Assembly: GCA_030058085.1 (NCBI GenBank)
Contig: JASGTU010000002.1
Coordinates: forward strand, 1-36,350
Source: Chloroflexota bacterium
Lineage (GTDB): Bacteria > Chloroflexota > Anaerolineae > Caldilineales > Caldilineaceae
Reading direction: 5' to 3'
Length of the DNA stretch: 36,350 nt
The notes below the pieces were generated by a model. That model made no database searches and was not told the DNA's origin. It was given only the letters and a program-made list of their open reading frames with translations. Within the stretch, counting starts at the first letter, position 1, and each line of letters starts with the position of its first letter. The translations under genes and the position numbers were made by a program. Positions 1 to 8,301 of the stretch are shown in pieces.

Positions 1-654
1 ATGCCGCTGCGCGAGCGGCTGCCGCTGCGGGCTGACGAGGCGATCGCGCTGGCTTTCGCCGACGCGCCGGCGGAGGGGCGCGGGGCTTATTTGGCCGTGG
101 TGACGCGACGCGGGCAGGTGCGGCGCATCGGCAGCCAGTACTTGGGCAAGAGTCTCCAGCCGGGCACGGTTCTCTTTAACGTCAGCGAAGGCGGGCCGCC
201 TGCGGCAGCGTGTTGGACATCGGGGACCGACGACCTGTTCATCGTGACGCGTAGCGGGCAGGCCATCCGCTTTGCCGAGCGTCTGGTTCCCGTGCGCGGC
301 TGTTTGGGCATGCGCATCGATCCGGCGGATGCGGCTGTAGGGATCGCCGCGGCGCAGGAAGACGGCGGCGTGTTCCTGCTCGGCGCCGACGGCAAGGGGA
401 CGATCCGGCTGCTCAGCGGGTTCTCCGCCAATAAATCGCCGGGCGCGGGCGGCAAGCTCGCCATGAAGGCGGAGCGGATCACCGGCGCTGCGAGCGTGAG
501 AGATCAAGACGATATCCTGATCATCTCGCGCTTGGGCAAAGTCATCCGCTTCAGCGCGGCGGAAGTCCCGCCTAAGGAGGGTGTTGTGCAGGGTGTGATC
601 TGCATGAACCTGCGCGCGGACGAGTGCGCCGCCATGACGGTGCTGCGCTTGTAG
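1..654 (+). CDS. gyrA: DNA gyrase/topoisomerase IV subunit A, C-terminal part (5' end outside window)
   Basis: This is the last 217 residues of a type IIA topoisomerase A subunit, the DNA-wrapping C-terminal beta-propeller. The breakage-reunion domain lies outside the window, so the ATG at base 1 is not the true start. Propeller blades recur in sequence: RRGQVRRI near residue 36, a FIVTRSGQAIRF blade near 79, a GKLAMKAERI stretch near 151, and ILIISRLGKVIRF followed by GVVQGVICMNL near 172-205. This blade pattern is characteristic of GyrA and ParC. The GyrA box of blade 1 is not in view, so ParC cannot be excluded. There is no acidic tail; the protein ends shortly after the last blade. A strong hairpin follows the stop codon. 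The next gene is read in the same direction but lies 474 bases away behind its own promoter. Confidence 0.85.
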   Translation: MPLRERLPLRADEAIALAFADAPAEGRGAYLAVVTRRGQVRRIGSQYLGKSLQPGTVLFNVSEGGPPAAACWTSGTDDLFIVTRSGQAIRFAERLVPVRGCLGMRIDPADAAVGIAAAQEDGGVFLLGADGKGTIRLLSGFSANKSPGAGGKLAMKAERITGAASVRDQDDILIISRLGKVIRFSAAEVPPKEGVVQGVICMNLRADECAAMTVLRL

Positions 655-690
655 AAGCGACTTTTCCCTGTAGCCTAGCCCTGGGATAGC

Positions 691-717
691 GATGCGCCGG
701 CAGCCTGCCGGCGCATC
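691..717 (+). terminator. hairpin after gyrA, probable terminator
   Basis: A near-perfect inverted repeat pairs 691-701 with 707-717 (GATGCGCCGGC and GCCGGCGCATC) around a five-base loop, 37 bases after the gyrA stop. No T-run follows, so it may act as a Rho-assisted or pausing terminator or an mRNA 3' stabiliser. Confidence 0.5.
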
Positions 718-891
718 GTCGCTCGTGTCACGCGTGCCGGTTTGGTCAATACGTCGCAAAGTCGTACGGAACTTTCGGGCGGGGGAAGCGTATACAAAGT
801 GGCGCTGTTGCCGGCAGACCGAAGGACATGAACATCGGCAAAATGTACAACAGGATGCCGACAAAGTGTTGATCAAACGTTAACATGTTCG

Positions 892-900
892 TGGTATACT
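892..900 (+). promoter_or_regulatory. extended -10 promoter for the ParB-like gene
   Basis: GTGGTATACT at 891-900 contains an extended -10 (TG at 892-893, one base, TATACT at 895-900). The best -35 candidate, TTGATC at 869-874, sits 20 bases away, so the promoter probably depends on the TG extension. The same ten bases recur before the DUF3048 gene at 13404-13413. Confidence 0.5.
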
Positions 901-1128
901 TATGGATGGCTTTGCGACCGAGGATCGAAGCCGAAGATCTAAGCCGAAGATCGGGACGGAACAACGGAACATACTCGGCCGCACAAGACAGGCTCACTGG
1001 GAGCGCTGTCAGAGGGTTGCCCTGTCATGCAGGTCTGGTGATGGGGATGTCTGGCGAGTGCAATGAGCGGCTGCCGGAACGGCGGCTGCGAACGAACGCC
1101 GTACAGACATGAGGAGATGCAAGGAACG

Positions 1129-2244
1129 ATGAAGTATACATTAGGTTCGACAGATGTTCAGGCGCGTGAACGGTTCCGGCGCAGCCTGAATCGTGCGTCG
1201 ATGGCGGATTTGCTCGCCTTGGTGACCGGCGGCAATTCGGATTTGCTGAACTATCACGAGGTGGCGAATCGCCTGAAGGCGCGTCAAAAAATAGAGATGG
1301 GCACCGAAATGGTGCCGCTGAATCTGATTGTGGGCAGCGTGGGGCGCTACAAGGACTTCACGCGCACATTCATGCCGCGCTCGGGCGTGAATGAGGAGCG
1401 CTGGTCACGGCTGGACGCGGCGATGAACTCGCTGGAGGGCGTGCCGCCGGTCGATCTGTTCAAGATTGGCGAGGTCTATTTCGTGCGCGACGGCAACCAC
1501 CGCGTGAGCGTGGCGCGGGCCAACGGGCTGACGCACATCGAGGCGTATGTGACGGTGGTGAATACCGACGTGCCGCTGACGCTGGAGGACTTCGACCGCG
1601 ATGAGTGGATCATCAAGGCGGATCATCAGGAGTTTATGCGCAAGACCGGCCTCAACCAACTGCGGCCGCGCCACGGCATCAACCTGACGGAGCCGGGGCG
1701 CTATGACATGATGCTGCGCCACATACACGTGCACTGGTATCTGGTCAACAAGGAGTTAGAGCGCAAGGGCGCCGACAAGTTCCTGGAATGGCCCGACGCG
1801 GTGGCAAGCTGGTATGACAATGTCTATGCGCCCGTGGTCGAGGCCATTCGCAAGTACAATCTGCTGGAGGAATTCCCGCACCGGACAGAAGCCGACCTGT
1901 ACATGTGGATCGCGCATCACCGCGAGGAACTGAGCCGGGAATACGAGTTGGCCCCGCTCAACCCGGATGAAGCGGTGTCCACCTTTGCCGAGGTGTATAG
2001 CGAGTCGTTCGTGCAGCGGACGATGAAGGGGCTGCGGCTAGGGCTGCATCGCGTCTTTGGTCACGATGATAAGCCCCTGGGCATGAGCGAGGAGACCTAT
2101 CAGGAACTGCGCAATCGCCATGCTGCGGGTGAGATTTCGTTGGCGGAGGCGGAAGCGGAGCGGGAACAGCGAGCAGAGGAAGATGGCTTTGATGGCGTCG
2201 AAGGCAAATCGCCTAAGGCGCAACACGAACCGCATTTCGCATAG
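1129..2244 (+). CDS. ParB/sulfiredoxin-fold N-terminal domain protein
   Basis: This 371-residue protein has a ParB-type nucleotide/DNA-binding core. The strand EVYFVRDGNHRVSVARANG carries DGNHR at residues 121-125, equivalent to the family's box around a conserved Arg/His pair. After the core come helical segments (HRTEADLYMWIAHHREEL near 248-266) and a charged, Glu-rich tail. It lacks an obvious ParB helix-turn-helix and has no ParA neighbour, so a chromosome-partition role is not supported; related stand-alone proteins are usually annotated as ParB-like or transcriptional regulators. The start at 1129 fits GAGGAG at 1111-1116 and AAGGA at 1121-1125. An in-frame ATG at 1117 is the alternative. 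The gene has its own promoter and a long leader, which suggests post-transcriptional control. A long hairpin separates it from the convergent transporter gene. Confidence 0.7.
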   Translation: MKYTLGSTDVQARERFRRSLNRASMADLLALVTGGNSDLLNYHEVANRLKARQKIEMGTEMVPLNLIVGSVGRYKDFTRTFMPRSGVNEERWSRLDAAMNSLEGVPPVDLFKIGEVYFVRDGNHRVSVARANGLTHIEAYVTVVNTDVPLTLEDFDRDEWIIKADHQEFMRKTGLNQLRPRHGINLTEPGRYDMMLRHIHVHWYLVNKELERKGADKFLEWPDAVASWYDNVYAPVVEAIRKYNLLEEFPHRTEADLYMWIAHHREELSREYELAPLNPDEAVSTFAEVYSESFVQRTMKGLRLGLHRVFGHDDKPLGMSEETYQELRNRHAAGEISLAEAEAEREQRAEEDGFDGVEGKSPKAQHEPHFA

Positions 2245-2284
2245 ATGACGCGCCGGGCGCGGCTAGCGCGTGCCGGCGTTGTCG

Positions 2285-2327
2285 ACGGGGCGGGGTTGGG
2301 CCATCTACAGGCTCGGCCCCGCCCCGT
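2285..2327. terminator. long hairpin between convergent genes
   Basis: Bases 2285-2302 pair with 2310-2327 in an 18-bp stem with a few G-U pairs; its outer 11 bp, ACGGGGCGGGG and CCCCGCCCCGT, are perfect. The loop is ATCTACA. It lies between the stop codons of the ParB-like gene and the MFS gene and can fold from either strand. No T-run is present on either side. Confidence 0.55.
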
Positions 2328-2349
2328 TATGATTGGGGCTGCGAACGCG

Positions 2350-3726
2350 CTAGAGCATAGATGGCGCCTCGTTGCCGGATTCTTCGATGGCGCGGCGTAC
2401 ATTCACGCGCATCAACAACACCAGGCCGGCTGCGAAGAAGAGTGCAATCGAGAGAATGGCGTAGCGGTAGCTGCCCGTCATCTGCAACGTAAAGCCGAAG
2501 ATCATCGGTCCGAGCCAACTCGTGCCGCGTTCGCTCACCTCGTACAGGCTGAAATACTCGGCTTCCTGGCCGCGCGGGATCATCAGCGAGAAAAGCGAGC
2601 GGCTGAGGGCTTGGCTGCCGCCCATGACGATGGCGATGAAGCCGCCCAGGATGAAGAACTGCAGCTCCGTCTGTAGAAATGCGTAGGTGTAGACCGTAAC
2701 GCCCAGCCAGATGAAGAGGCTGATAACGATGGCGCGCTTGGCGCCGGTGCGGCTGGCAACTTGCTGGAACAAGAGCGCCCCGAAGAAGGCGATAAACTGC
2801 ACCATTAGGATCAGCTGCACCAGCGACGTGGTTCCCAGGCCCAGCTCTTCGCTGCCAAAGGTGGCGGAAAGGGCGATTACCGTCTGGATGCCGTCGTTGT
2901 AGAGCAGGTAGGCGAGCAGGAAGAGCAGCGTGTGCGGGAAGTTGCGCACTTCGCTCAACGTGTGGCGCAGTTGCTTGAAGCCGATTGTGGCGTAGCGTTC
3001 TCCCGGCGGGAGCTGCTTGAGCGGGGCGCGCCGTTTGAGCTCGGCAAGCGGGATGAGCGCAAAGACCGCCCACCACACGCCGGCGGAGGCCAGCGAGATG
3101 CGCACGGCGTGTCCGGTAGAGACGCCCAGCGGCTCGGCGAGGAACTGCACGAAGACGAGGTTGAGCGCCAGCAGCAGTCCGCCGCCCAGGTAGCCGAGCG
3201 CCCAACCCTGCGACGAGACGCGGTCGCGGTCGTCCGGCCCGGCGATGTCGGGCAGGTAGGCGTTGTAGAAGACGATGGCCGCGCCGAAGCTCAGGTTGGC
3301 GAAGACGAGCAGCGCGCCGCCTAAGAGGTAGTTGTCGCCCTGTAGGAAGTACATGCCCATCGTCGTGAAGGCGCCCAGATAGGCGGCGATGGCGAAGAAT
3401 TGCTTCTTGCGGTGGGAGTAATCCGCCAGGGCGCCCAATACCGGCAGGAAGAAGACTTGCAGCAGCACCGACAGGGCGATCATGTAGGGGAAGAAGGCGC
3501 CGGCTAGCACGGGGATGCCCAGTGGGTAGACGTAGCCGTTGGCGTCCGCAGCCGCCTGGGTGATCGAGGTCAGGTAAGGGCCGAGGAAGACCGTCACCAC
3601 CGTGGTGGAAAAGGCGGAACTGCCCCAGTCATAGAAATACCAGGCGATCTGCTCACGGCGGCTGTAGCCGGCGGCCTCTTCCGCGGCCGGAACGCCGTCG
3701 TTTCCCAACTCGGACGCCTGCTCCAT
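2350..3726 (-). CDS. MFS transporter, Atg22/UMF1 family
   Basis: This is a 458-residue polytopic inner-membrane protein of about 12 predicted membrane segments, the usual size for UMF1-family permeases. The family signature is at the N-terminus (IAWYFYDWGSSAFSTTV near residues 28-44). Near the C-terminus is the Atg22-like motif AEYFSLYEVSERGTSWLGP, which normally reads AEFFGLY..GK.SS.LGP. Yeast Atg22 exports amino acids from the vacuole; bacterial members have no established substrate. The start at 3726 is supported by AAGGAG about eight bases upstream. The gene lies downstream of glyA on the same strand, but a hairpin terminator separates them. That makes an amino-acid link suggestive only. 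Confidence 0.85.
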   Translation of the reverse strand: MEQASELGNDGVPAAEEAAGYSRREQIAWYFYDWGSSAFSTTVVTVFLGPYLTSITQAAADANGYVYPLGIPVLAGAFFPYMIALSVLLQVFFLPVLGALADYSHRKKQFFAIAAYLGAFTTMGMYFLQGDNYLLGGALLVFANLSFGAAIVFYNAYLPDIAGPDDRDRVSSQGWALGYLGGGLLLALNLVFVQFLAEPLGVSTGHAVRISLASAGVWWAVFALIPLAELKRRAPLKQLPPGERYATIGFKQLRHTLSEVRNFPHTLLFLLAYLLYNDGIQTVIALSATFGSEELGLGTTSLVQLILMVQFIAFFGALLFQQVASRTGAKRAIVISLFIWLGVTVYTYAFLQTELQFFILGGFIAIVMGGSQALSRSLFSLMIPRGQEAEYFSLYEVSERGTSWLGPMIFGFTLQMTGSYRYAILSIALFFAAGLVLLMRVNVRRAIEESGNEAPSML

Positions 3727-3799
3727 TGGATGCTCCTTGTGTGGCGCGGGGAGGAACTAGGTTGGCTTGCCGGATGTTGTGTAGACTCGTGTAGACAAA

Positions 3800-3822
3800 G
3801 GGGGCGCAGCGGATGCGCCCCC
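3800..3822 (-). terminator. Rho-independent terminator of glyA
   Basis: On the minus strand a perfect 9-bp stem (GGGGGCGCA and TGCGCCCCC, plus-strand 3800-3808 and 3814-3822) with a five-base loop is followed by TTTGTC. It begins 20 bases after the glyA stop. Confidence 0.7.
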
Positions 3823-3841
3823 AGTTCGGTCGGGTTCTCGG

Positions 3842-5164
3842 TTAGGCCGGCACAGGGAATGCGGCGGCTAGATGCATCACTTCTTGTTTGATGCGTTCTT
3901 GTAATGCCTGATCGTCCGGCTGGCGGGCGATGGCAGCGATCCAACGGCCTATCTGGGCGAACTCCTCCGGGCCCATGCCGCGGGTGGTGGCCGCGGGCGA
4001 GCCTAAGCGGATGCCGCTTGAGACGAGGGGCGGCCTGGGGTCGTAGGGGATCATGTTTTTGTTGGTGTGGATGCCGGCCTTGTCAAGGGCTTTTTCCACC
4101 GCTTTGCCCGTAATCTCTTCGCGCTCCAGCGCGTTCAGATCGACAAGGATCAGGTGGTTATCTGTGCCGCCGCTGACGATGCGCAGCCCCTCGCTCTGCA
4201 GGGAGGCGGCTAGGGCTTGGGCGTTGTCTAGCACGCGCTGCTGGTAGGCGCGGAACTCGGGCTTGAGCGCCTCGCCGAAGCCGACGGCTTTGGCGGCGAT
4301 GATGTGCATCAGCGGGCCGCCCTGAATGCCGGGGAAGACGGCGCGATCGATGTCGCGCGCGTACTCGGCGCGGCACAGGATCATGCCGCCGCGCGGGCCG
4401 CGCAGGGTCTTGTGCGTGGTCGTCGTGACCACATCGCAGTAGGGAACCGGGTCGGGATGCAGGTCGGCGGCGATGAGGCCGGCGACATGCGCCATGTCCA
4501 TCATCAGGGGGGCGCCGACGCTGTCGGCGATGGCGCGCAGCCGCGCAAAGTCGAAGAAGCGCGGGTAGGCGCTGGCGCCGGCGACGATCAGCTTAGGCTT
4601 GTGTTCCTCCGCCAACTGCTGCAAGGCGTCGTAGTCGATGCGTTCGGTCTCGCGATCCACGCTGTAGTGGATGAAGTTGTAGAGCTTGCCCGAGCTGTTG
4701 AGATGGGAGCCGTGGCTGAGGTGACCGCCGTGGTCTAGCTTGAGCGCCAGCACAGGGTCGCCCGGCTTGAGCAAGGCGAGGTAGACCGCCTCGTTGGCCT
4801 GGGCCCCGGAGTGGGGCTGGACGTTGGCATGATCGGCGCCGAACAGCTCCTTGGCGCGGGCAATGGCGATGCGCTCGGCAATGTCGACGGCGTCACAGCC
4901 GCCATAATAGCGCTTGCCCGGGTAGCCTTCGGCGTACTTGTTGGTGAGCACGCTGCCCATCGCGGCCAGGACCGCGGGCGAGACGTAGTTCTCGCTGGCG
5001 ATGAGTTCGATGCCGGCGAATTGGCGCCGGCGTTCCGCCTCGATGGCCTCGTATACCTCAGGGTCGCTTTCGGCCAGGACCCGGCGCGGATCGGCCGCAT
5101 CCGTCCACGAATCCAGTCCCAGATCTTTGTCGGAAACGTTCTGTGCGAACGTGTTGTCACTCAT
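3842..5164 (-). CDS. glyA: serine hydroxymethyltransferase
   Basis: A cytosolic PLP enzyme that interconverts serine plus tetrahydrofolate with glycine plus 5,10-methylene-tetrahydrofolate, the main source of one-carbon units. The 440-residue protein is slightly longer than the usual 415-420 because of a roughly 20-residue N-terminal extension. Visible motifs are [11 protein letters not shown] near 52-62, [15 protein letters not shown] near 80-94, [12 protein letters not shown] near 222-233, and the PLP-lysine motif [16 protein letters not shown] with K252. I chose the ATG at 5164 because GGGAGA sits about eight bases upstream. An upstream in-frame start at 5182 would add six residues across the ribosome-binding site. 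No glycine or THF riboswitch is visible in the leader. Confidence 0.97.
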   Translation of the reverse strand: MSDNTFAQNVSDKDLGLDSWTDAADPRRVLAESDPEVYEAIEAERRRQFAGIELIASENYVSPAVLAAMGSVLTNKYAEGYPGKRYYGGCDAVDIAERIAIARAKELFGADHANVQPHSGAQANEAVYLALLKPGDPVLALKLDHGGHLSHGSHLNSSGKLYNFIHYSVDRETERIDYDALQQLAEEHKPKLIVAGASAYPRFFDFARLRAIADSVGAPLMMDMAHVAGLIAADLHPDPVPYCDVVTTTTHKTLRGPRGGMILCRAEYARDIDRAVFPGIQGGPLMHIIAAKAVGFGEALKPEFRAYQQRVLDNAQALAASLQSEGLRIVSGGTDNHLILVDLNALEREEITGKAVEKALDKAGIHTNKNMIPYDPRPPLVSSGIRLGSPAATTRGMGPEEFAQIGRWIAAIARQPDDQALQERIKQEVMHLAAAFPVPA

Positions 5165-5261
5165 GCGTATTTCTCCCGGCACAGTGTGAATCCAGGTTGA
5201 TGAGGCGCACCCGGACGGCGCGCCATAAATGCCGGTCCGGAGACCGCCCTACGGTCGCGGC

Positions 5262-5270
5262 ACATTAGCA
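5262..5270 (-). promoter_or_regulatory. candidate extended -10 promoter for glyA
   Basis: On the minus strand CGTGCTAATGT places TGC directly before TAATGT (plus-strand 5262-5267). It would give a leader of about 90 bases before the glyA ATG at 5164. No clear -35 is seen. Confidence 0.3.
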
Positions 5271-5478
5271 CGCTTTCGGCGTTTCGTCAATCTAAATGCC
5301 CTCTTTTGTAGGGGGCGTCACCGGCTTCCTACGCCGTGCGTATACAGGATAGCGCTTGTATAAGGGGGCGACCAACGATCCGGCGCCTTCCGAGGAGGCG
5401 GACAGCTATCTGAGAGGTGATGGAACCCTGTTGGGCGCGCTGCGAAACGCCTAGCGATCCTGTTCGGGAAACGCCGCG

Positions 5479-5489
5479 TGTGATACAAT
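5479..5489 (+). promoter_or_regulatory. extended -10 promoter for the thioredoxin-like gene
   Basis: TGTGATACAAT has TG at 5481-5482, a one-base gap and TACAAT at 5484-5489. It predicts a leader of about 100 bases that contains the CATCCG/CGGATG hairpin. Confidence 0.5.
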
Positions 5490-5596
5490 CTGCGCAACAT
5501 CCGCCTTTTCGGATGCAACCAAAGAACCGGGCACAACGACGTGCGCATTGATGCGTTGGCGCCGGTCGCCCACACTGACGCAGACAAAGAGCCGCT

Positions 5597-6349
5597 ATGC
5601 GCGAAGTCCAGCACGTGAATTGGGTGAACAATGCCTACCTACTCTTTGCCGCCGCGCCCGTCTATGCGGAATACCTCGCCCAGGATGAGGCGTTGGCACG
5701 GCTGCTTCGGGCCAGAATGGCGGAAATCCGCGTGCCGCTCGCTGACCAGGCGTTTTTCGCCGGCCTGACGGAGCCGGTCTATGTCGTGGCGGTGGCGCCG
5801 AACGACAGCCCGAGCACGGTTGCCGTGCTGCCCATTGTGGCGCGCGTCGCGGCGATGAACCCGCTCATCGATCTGCGCGTGCTCCAGGAGGATGAAGGCA
5901 TCGAACTGCTGGGCAAGATCGTGGATGACGAAGACTTCCTCGACAGCTTGCCGGAGATGGACCTGCCCTTGGTGGTCTTGTTCGACCGCGACCGGCAGTA
6001 CTTGACGCACTGGGGCCCGCATCCGCAGACGCTTGACCCATATCTGGATGATTGGCTGAACCGGCATCCCGACTTCGAGGCGCTGGTCGATGACGAGTCG
6101 GCGGAGGGGCAGACGGCCTATGTCGAACTGCTTGAGCAGCTTACGCACGAGGTGCGGCTTTGGTTCAACAGCGGCCTCAACCATGTGTGCGTGGCCGAAC
6201 TGCGGGCGCTGTTCCCATCGTCTACAGAGGATGATGCGGAGGATGAGGACGCCGGTGACGAGTCTGGCGACGAGCCTGGCGACGACGAGGGCTATAACGA
6301 TAACGGCGATGAAAACGGCGACGCCGGAGATGAGGTTGAGCGCGCTTGA
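5597..6349 (+). CDS. thioredoxin-fold (Thioredoxin_9-like) protein without catalytic cysteines
   Basis: This 250-residue protein follows the Thioredoxin_9 layout. A strand (VYVVAVAPNDSPSTV near 54-68) sits where the family normally carries a WCxDC-type active site. Then come VARVAAMNPLIDLRVLQEDE near 81-100 and the cis-proline strand MDLPLVVLFDRDRQYLTHWG near 120-139. The active-site cysteines are replaced by PNDSP, so redox catalysis is unlikely and a binding or scaffold role is more plausible. The last 40 or so residues are a very acidic, Asp/Glu/Gly-rich tail with no hydrophobic positions. No signal peptide is visible. The ribosome-binding site is weak (AAAGAG). The gene precedes an exported protein and thpR, but the spacing of about 95 bases to the next gene makes operon membership uncertain. 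Confidence 0.6.
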   Translation: MREVQHVNWVNNAYLLFAAAPVYAEYLAQDEALARLLRARMAEIRVPLADQAFFAGLTEPVYVVAVAPNDSPSTVAVLPIVARVAAMNPLIDLRVLQEDEGIELLGKIVDDEDFLDSLPEMDLPLVVLFDRDRQYLTHWGPHPQTLDPYLDDWLNRHPDFEALVDDESAEGQTAYVELLEQLTHEVRLWFNSGLNHVCVAELRALFPSSTEDDAEDEDAGDESGDEPGDDEGYNDNGDENGDAGDEVERA

Positions 6350-6446
6350 CGCGCGGTTGCGGCGTTGAGGACATCGCGTTGAGGATGTTGGCCTGCACCG
6401 GGCGCATACTGCTGCGGGGCAGGGGCGATTACGACGGAGCGGATTG

Positions 6447-7625
6447 GTGTTCAAAGCGGTGGAGCAGTTGGCGAAACTGAGCGAGCTACACCGGCTGCGA
6501 CGCAGATACGGGCAGCGGTTTGGAGCCCTTTTGCTTGTGTTGATCGCCGCGGGCATTCTGCGCTGGACGACCTTGCCGGCGAACGCCGCCGTTCAACTCG
6601 AATACTACCGGGCGACGCCGACCGACTACTCCGTACGCCTGGATTGGGCCACGGTTCGCGAGTTCAACTTGGAGGGGTTTACGATCCTCATGAAGTTGGA
6701 AAGTGAACCGGAGGCAAGCTATCGCGTCGCCGGCACGCGCATGGCGCAGGGAGACGCGACCGTCGGCGCACGCTACAGCTTCGAGGTCACGGAGATCACG
6801 TGCGGCGAGTCCTACTGCTTTAGGCTGCAGGAAGTGACGACTGACGAGACGCCGGGCGAGATTTTTGACTTGTGCGGCTATGGGCAAGAGGTCACGCCGA
6901 CGCCGGCGTCTTCGCTGGAGGCCCTCGCCGCGGGCGGCACGCCTACGCCTGTGTTGGTCGAGGCGCCGCCCGGCTCCACGCCGGCCCCTACGCTGATGCC
7001 GACCGTCGTCCCGGGGTCCGAAACCGCCACGCCTACCCCGCCCGGCGGAGTGAGCCCGCAAGAAACGCCTGCGCAGCCTACCTCGCCGTTGTCGCCGCTG
7101 GCAACGCCCACCCAGCCCGAATCGCCGCTCTCGCCGCTGGCGACGCCGGCTGACCAGGCCGACGCGTTGTCGGCGGAACTGACGCAGATCGCCCAGTCAG
7201 CCGCAGCCGGTACGCCGACCTGGACCCCAGAGCCAACTTGGACGCCGGAGCCGACGTGGACAGCGACGGAAACGCCGGCAGAGGCGCCCATACCTCTGCC
7301 TACCGACACGATGTCGCCGGTCGAAGCCCTGGTTGCGACGCCGACGGAGATGTTCGTGGTGGTGACGGCTACGCCGACGGCTGAGGCTGTCGCCATTGCG
7401 CCGACATTCACGCCGCTGCCGGCGGCTACGGCGCCGGCGAATTTAGGCTTGCTCGGCTCGCTCAAGCCCACTACGCAGAACCTGATGGTGATGATGCTGT
7501 GCCTGATCTTCCTGAGCGCCACCGGCTTAGGGACGCTCGGCCTGGTGACGACGATCGTCTTTCTGCGTTCGCAGGCGCAGCGCACCCGGTATTACGACGA
7601 ATTGACGCGCCACAGACGGTTCTAA
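6447..7625 (+). CDS. exported membrane-anchored protein with FN3-like domain and Thr/Pro-rich linker
   Basis: Unrecognised 392-residue protein. It has an N-terminal hydrophobic segment (RFGALLLVLIAAGIL near 23-37) ending in an ANA-type cleavage site. A beta-rich domain of about 100 residues (VRLDWATVREFNLEGFTIL) resembles fibronectin type III and has a CGESYC pair. About 190 residues of Thr/Pro/Ser-rich low-complexity sequence follow, with a doubled SPLSPLATP unit and a tripled TWTPEP-like unit. A C-terminal transmembrane helix (LMVMMLCLIFLSATGLGTLG) and a short basic tail end the protein. The layout suggests an envelope protein displaying a small domain on a stalk. GTG at 6447 is preferred because GGAG at 6436-6439 is seven bases upstream; TTG at 6444 is an alternative. 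The stop lies 13 bases before thpR, whose ribosome-binding site overlaps it. Confidence 0.65.
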   Translation: MFKAVEQLAKLSELHRLRRRYGQRFGALLLVLIAAGILRWTTLPANAAVQLEYYRATPTDYSVRLDWATVREFNLEGFTILMKLESEPEASYRVAGTRMAQGDATVGARYSFEVTEITCGESYCFRLQEVTTDETPGEIFDLCGYGQEVTPTPASSLEALAAGGTPTPVLVEAPPGSTPAPTLMPTVVPGSETATPTPPGGVSPQETPAQPTSPLSPLATPTQPESPLSPLATPADQADALSAELTQIAQSAAAGTPTWTPEPTWTPEPTWTATETPAEAPIPLPTDTMSPVEALVATPTEMFVVVTATPTAEAVAIAPTFTPLPAATAPANLGLLGSLKPTTQNLMVMMLCLIFLSATGLGTLGLVTTIVFLRSQAQRTRYYDELTRHRRF

Positions 7626-7638
7626 GGACGGTTCTGAC

Positions 7639-8253
7639 ATGCGCACGTTTATCGCCCTTGAACTGCCATCTCCCATCCGCGAGGCCATCCGGCTGCGCCA
7701 ACAGCAGTTGCGCGATGCGTTGACGGAGGCCGGCCTTGCGCGCTGCTTTCGTTGGTCCGCGGTGGAGAACATTCATTTGACGCTGCGATTTTTGGGCGAG
7801 ACGGACCGCGGCCAGACCGAGCGCATTGCCGCCGGGCTGGCAGAGATCGCGCGGCGACGTCAGGGTTTTTCGCTGTGCGTAGGCGGGGCGGGTTGCTTCC
7901 CCAACTTTCGCCGGCCCAATGTGATCTGGCTGGGCGTGGACGGGCAACTGGAGTTGCTGCAGGCCATGCAGGCTGCGGTCGAAGAGCTTGTCGTCGCCGC
8001 CGGGTTCGAGGCCGAAAGCCGGGGCTTCTCGCCGCACTTGACATTGGCGCGGGCGCAGCGCGAGCGATCGCGCGCCGATCTGCAACGGGCCGGCGAACTG
8101 CTGCAGCGTCTGGCTGTACAGAACGAGGGCAACGTGCAGGGCGGCTCAGCGCCCTGTTTCGCGGTGACGGAGGTCGTGCACATGCGCAGCGACCTGCGTC
8201 CGGCAGGGCCGATCTATACGCCGCTCTCCGTTCACCCGCTGATGGGCGGCTAG
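7639..8253 (+). CDS. thpR: RNA 2',3'-cyclic phosphodiesterase
   Basis: A member of the 2H phosphoesterase superfamily (LigT/ThpR), cytosolic, which opens 2',3'-cyclic phosphate ends of RNA to 2'-phosphates and in vitro can ligate tRNA halves. The 204-residue protein carries both catalytic HxTx motifs: ENIHLTLRFLGE with H46 and T48, and FSPHLTLAR with H133 and T135. The N-terminus MRTFIALELP is typical of the family. Its length slightly exceeds the usual 175-190. AAGGA at 7624-7628 overlaps the preceding stop codon, so translation is probably coupled to the upstream envelope-protein gene. The gene is convergent with the MutL-like gene, 48 bases away. Confidence 0.9.
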   Translation: MRTFIALELPSPIREAIRLRQQQLRDALTEAGLARCFRWSAVENIHLTLRFLGETDRGQTERIAAGLAEIARRRQGFSLCVGGAGCFPNFRRPNVIWLGVDGQLELLQAMQAAVEELVVAAGFEAESRGFSPHLTLARAQRERSRADLQRAGELLQRLAVQNEGNVQGGSAPCFAVTEVVHMRSDLRPAGPIYTPLSVHPLMGG

Positions 8254-8301
8254 TTCTCTCTCCTGAGGTTTCCCCAAGCGTACATCTGGCCGTGGCGCGG
8301 G

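Larger units (their letters stand above)
655..1128 (+). other. 474-bp gene-free region: terminator, promoter and long leader
   Basis: No convincing gene lies here; the short open frames have poor composition and one begins inside the promoter. The region holds the gyrA terminator hairpin, an extended -10 promoter ending at 900, and a leader of about 220 bases before the ParB-like gene. The leader begins with a 12-base direct repeat (AAGCCGAAGATC at 928-939 and 941-952). It also has mutually exclusive pairings: GACAGG at 987-992 can pair with CTGTC at 1006-1010 or with CCTGTC at 1021-1026. I do not recognise a known riboswitch class. Confidence 0.5.
5165..5596. other. 432-bp divergent intergenic region with several hairpins
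   Basis: This separates glyA (leftward) from the thioredoxin-like gene (rightward). Besides the two promoters it holds inverted repeats: TATACAGG at 5341-5348 with CTTGTATA at 5355-5362 (one G-U pair), CGCCT at 5384-5388 with AGGCG at 5396-5400, and CATCCG at 5498-5503 with CGGATG at 5510-5515. The short open frames here do not look like proteins. The 5335-5480 stretch could be an operator region or a small structured RNA; I cannot name it. Confidence 0.4.

Noticed and set aside
885-1112. Open frame of 75 codons in the leader of the ParB-like gene
   Set aside because: Its start codon lies within the promoter, upstream of the expected transcription start, and the sequence is unlike a protein.
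5165-5262. Glycine or tetrahydrofolate riboswitch before glyA
   Set aside because: Looked for on the minus strand; none of the conserved cores is visible and the predicted leader is only about 90 bases.
5411-5430. TGGAACC at 5421-5427 as a possible T-box antiterminator
   Set aside because: The surrounding stems of a T-box are absent, the rightward promoter lies downstream of it, and the next gene is not an aminoacyl-tRNA or amino acid gene.
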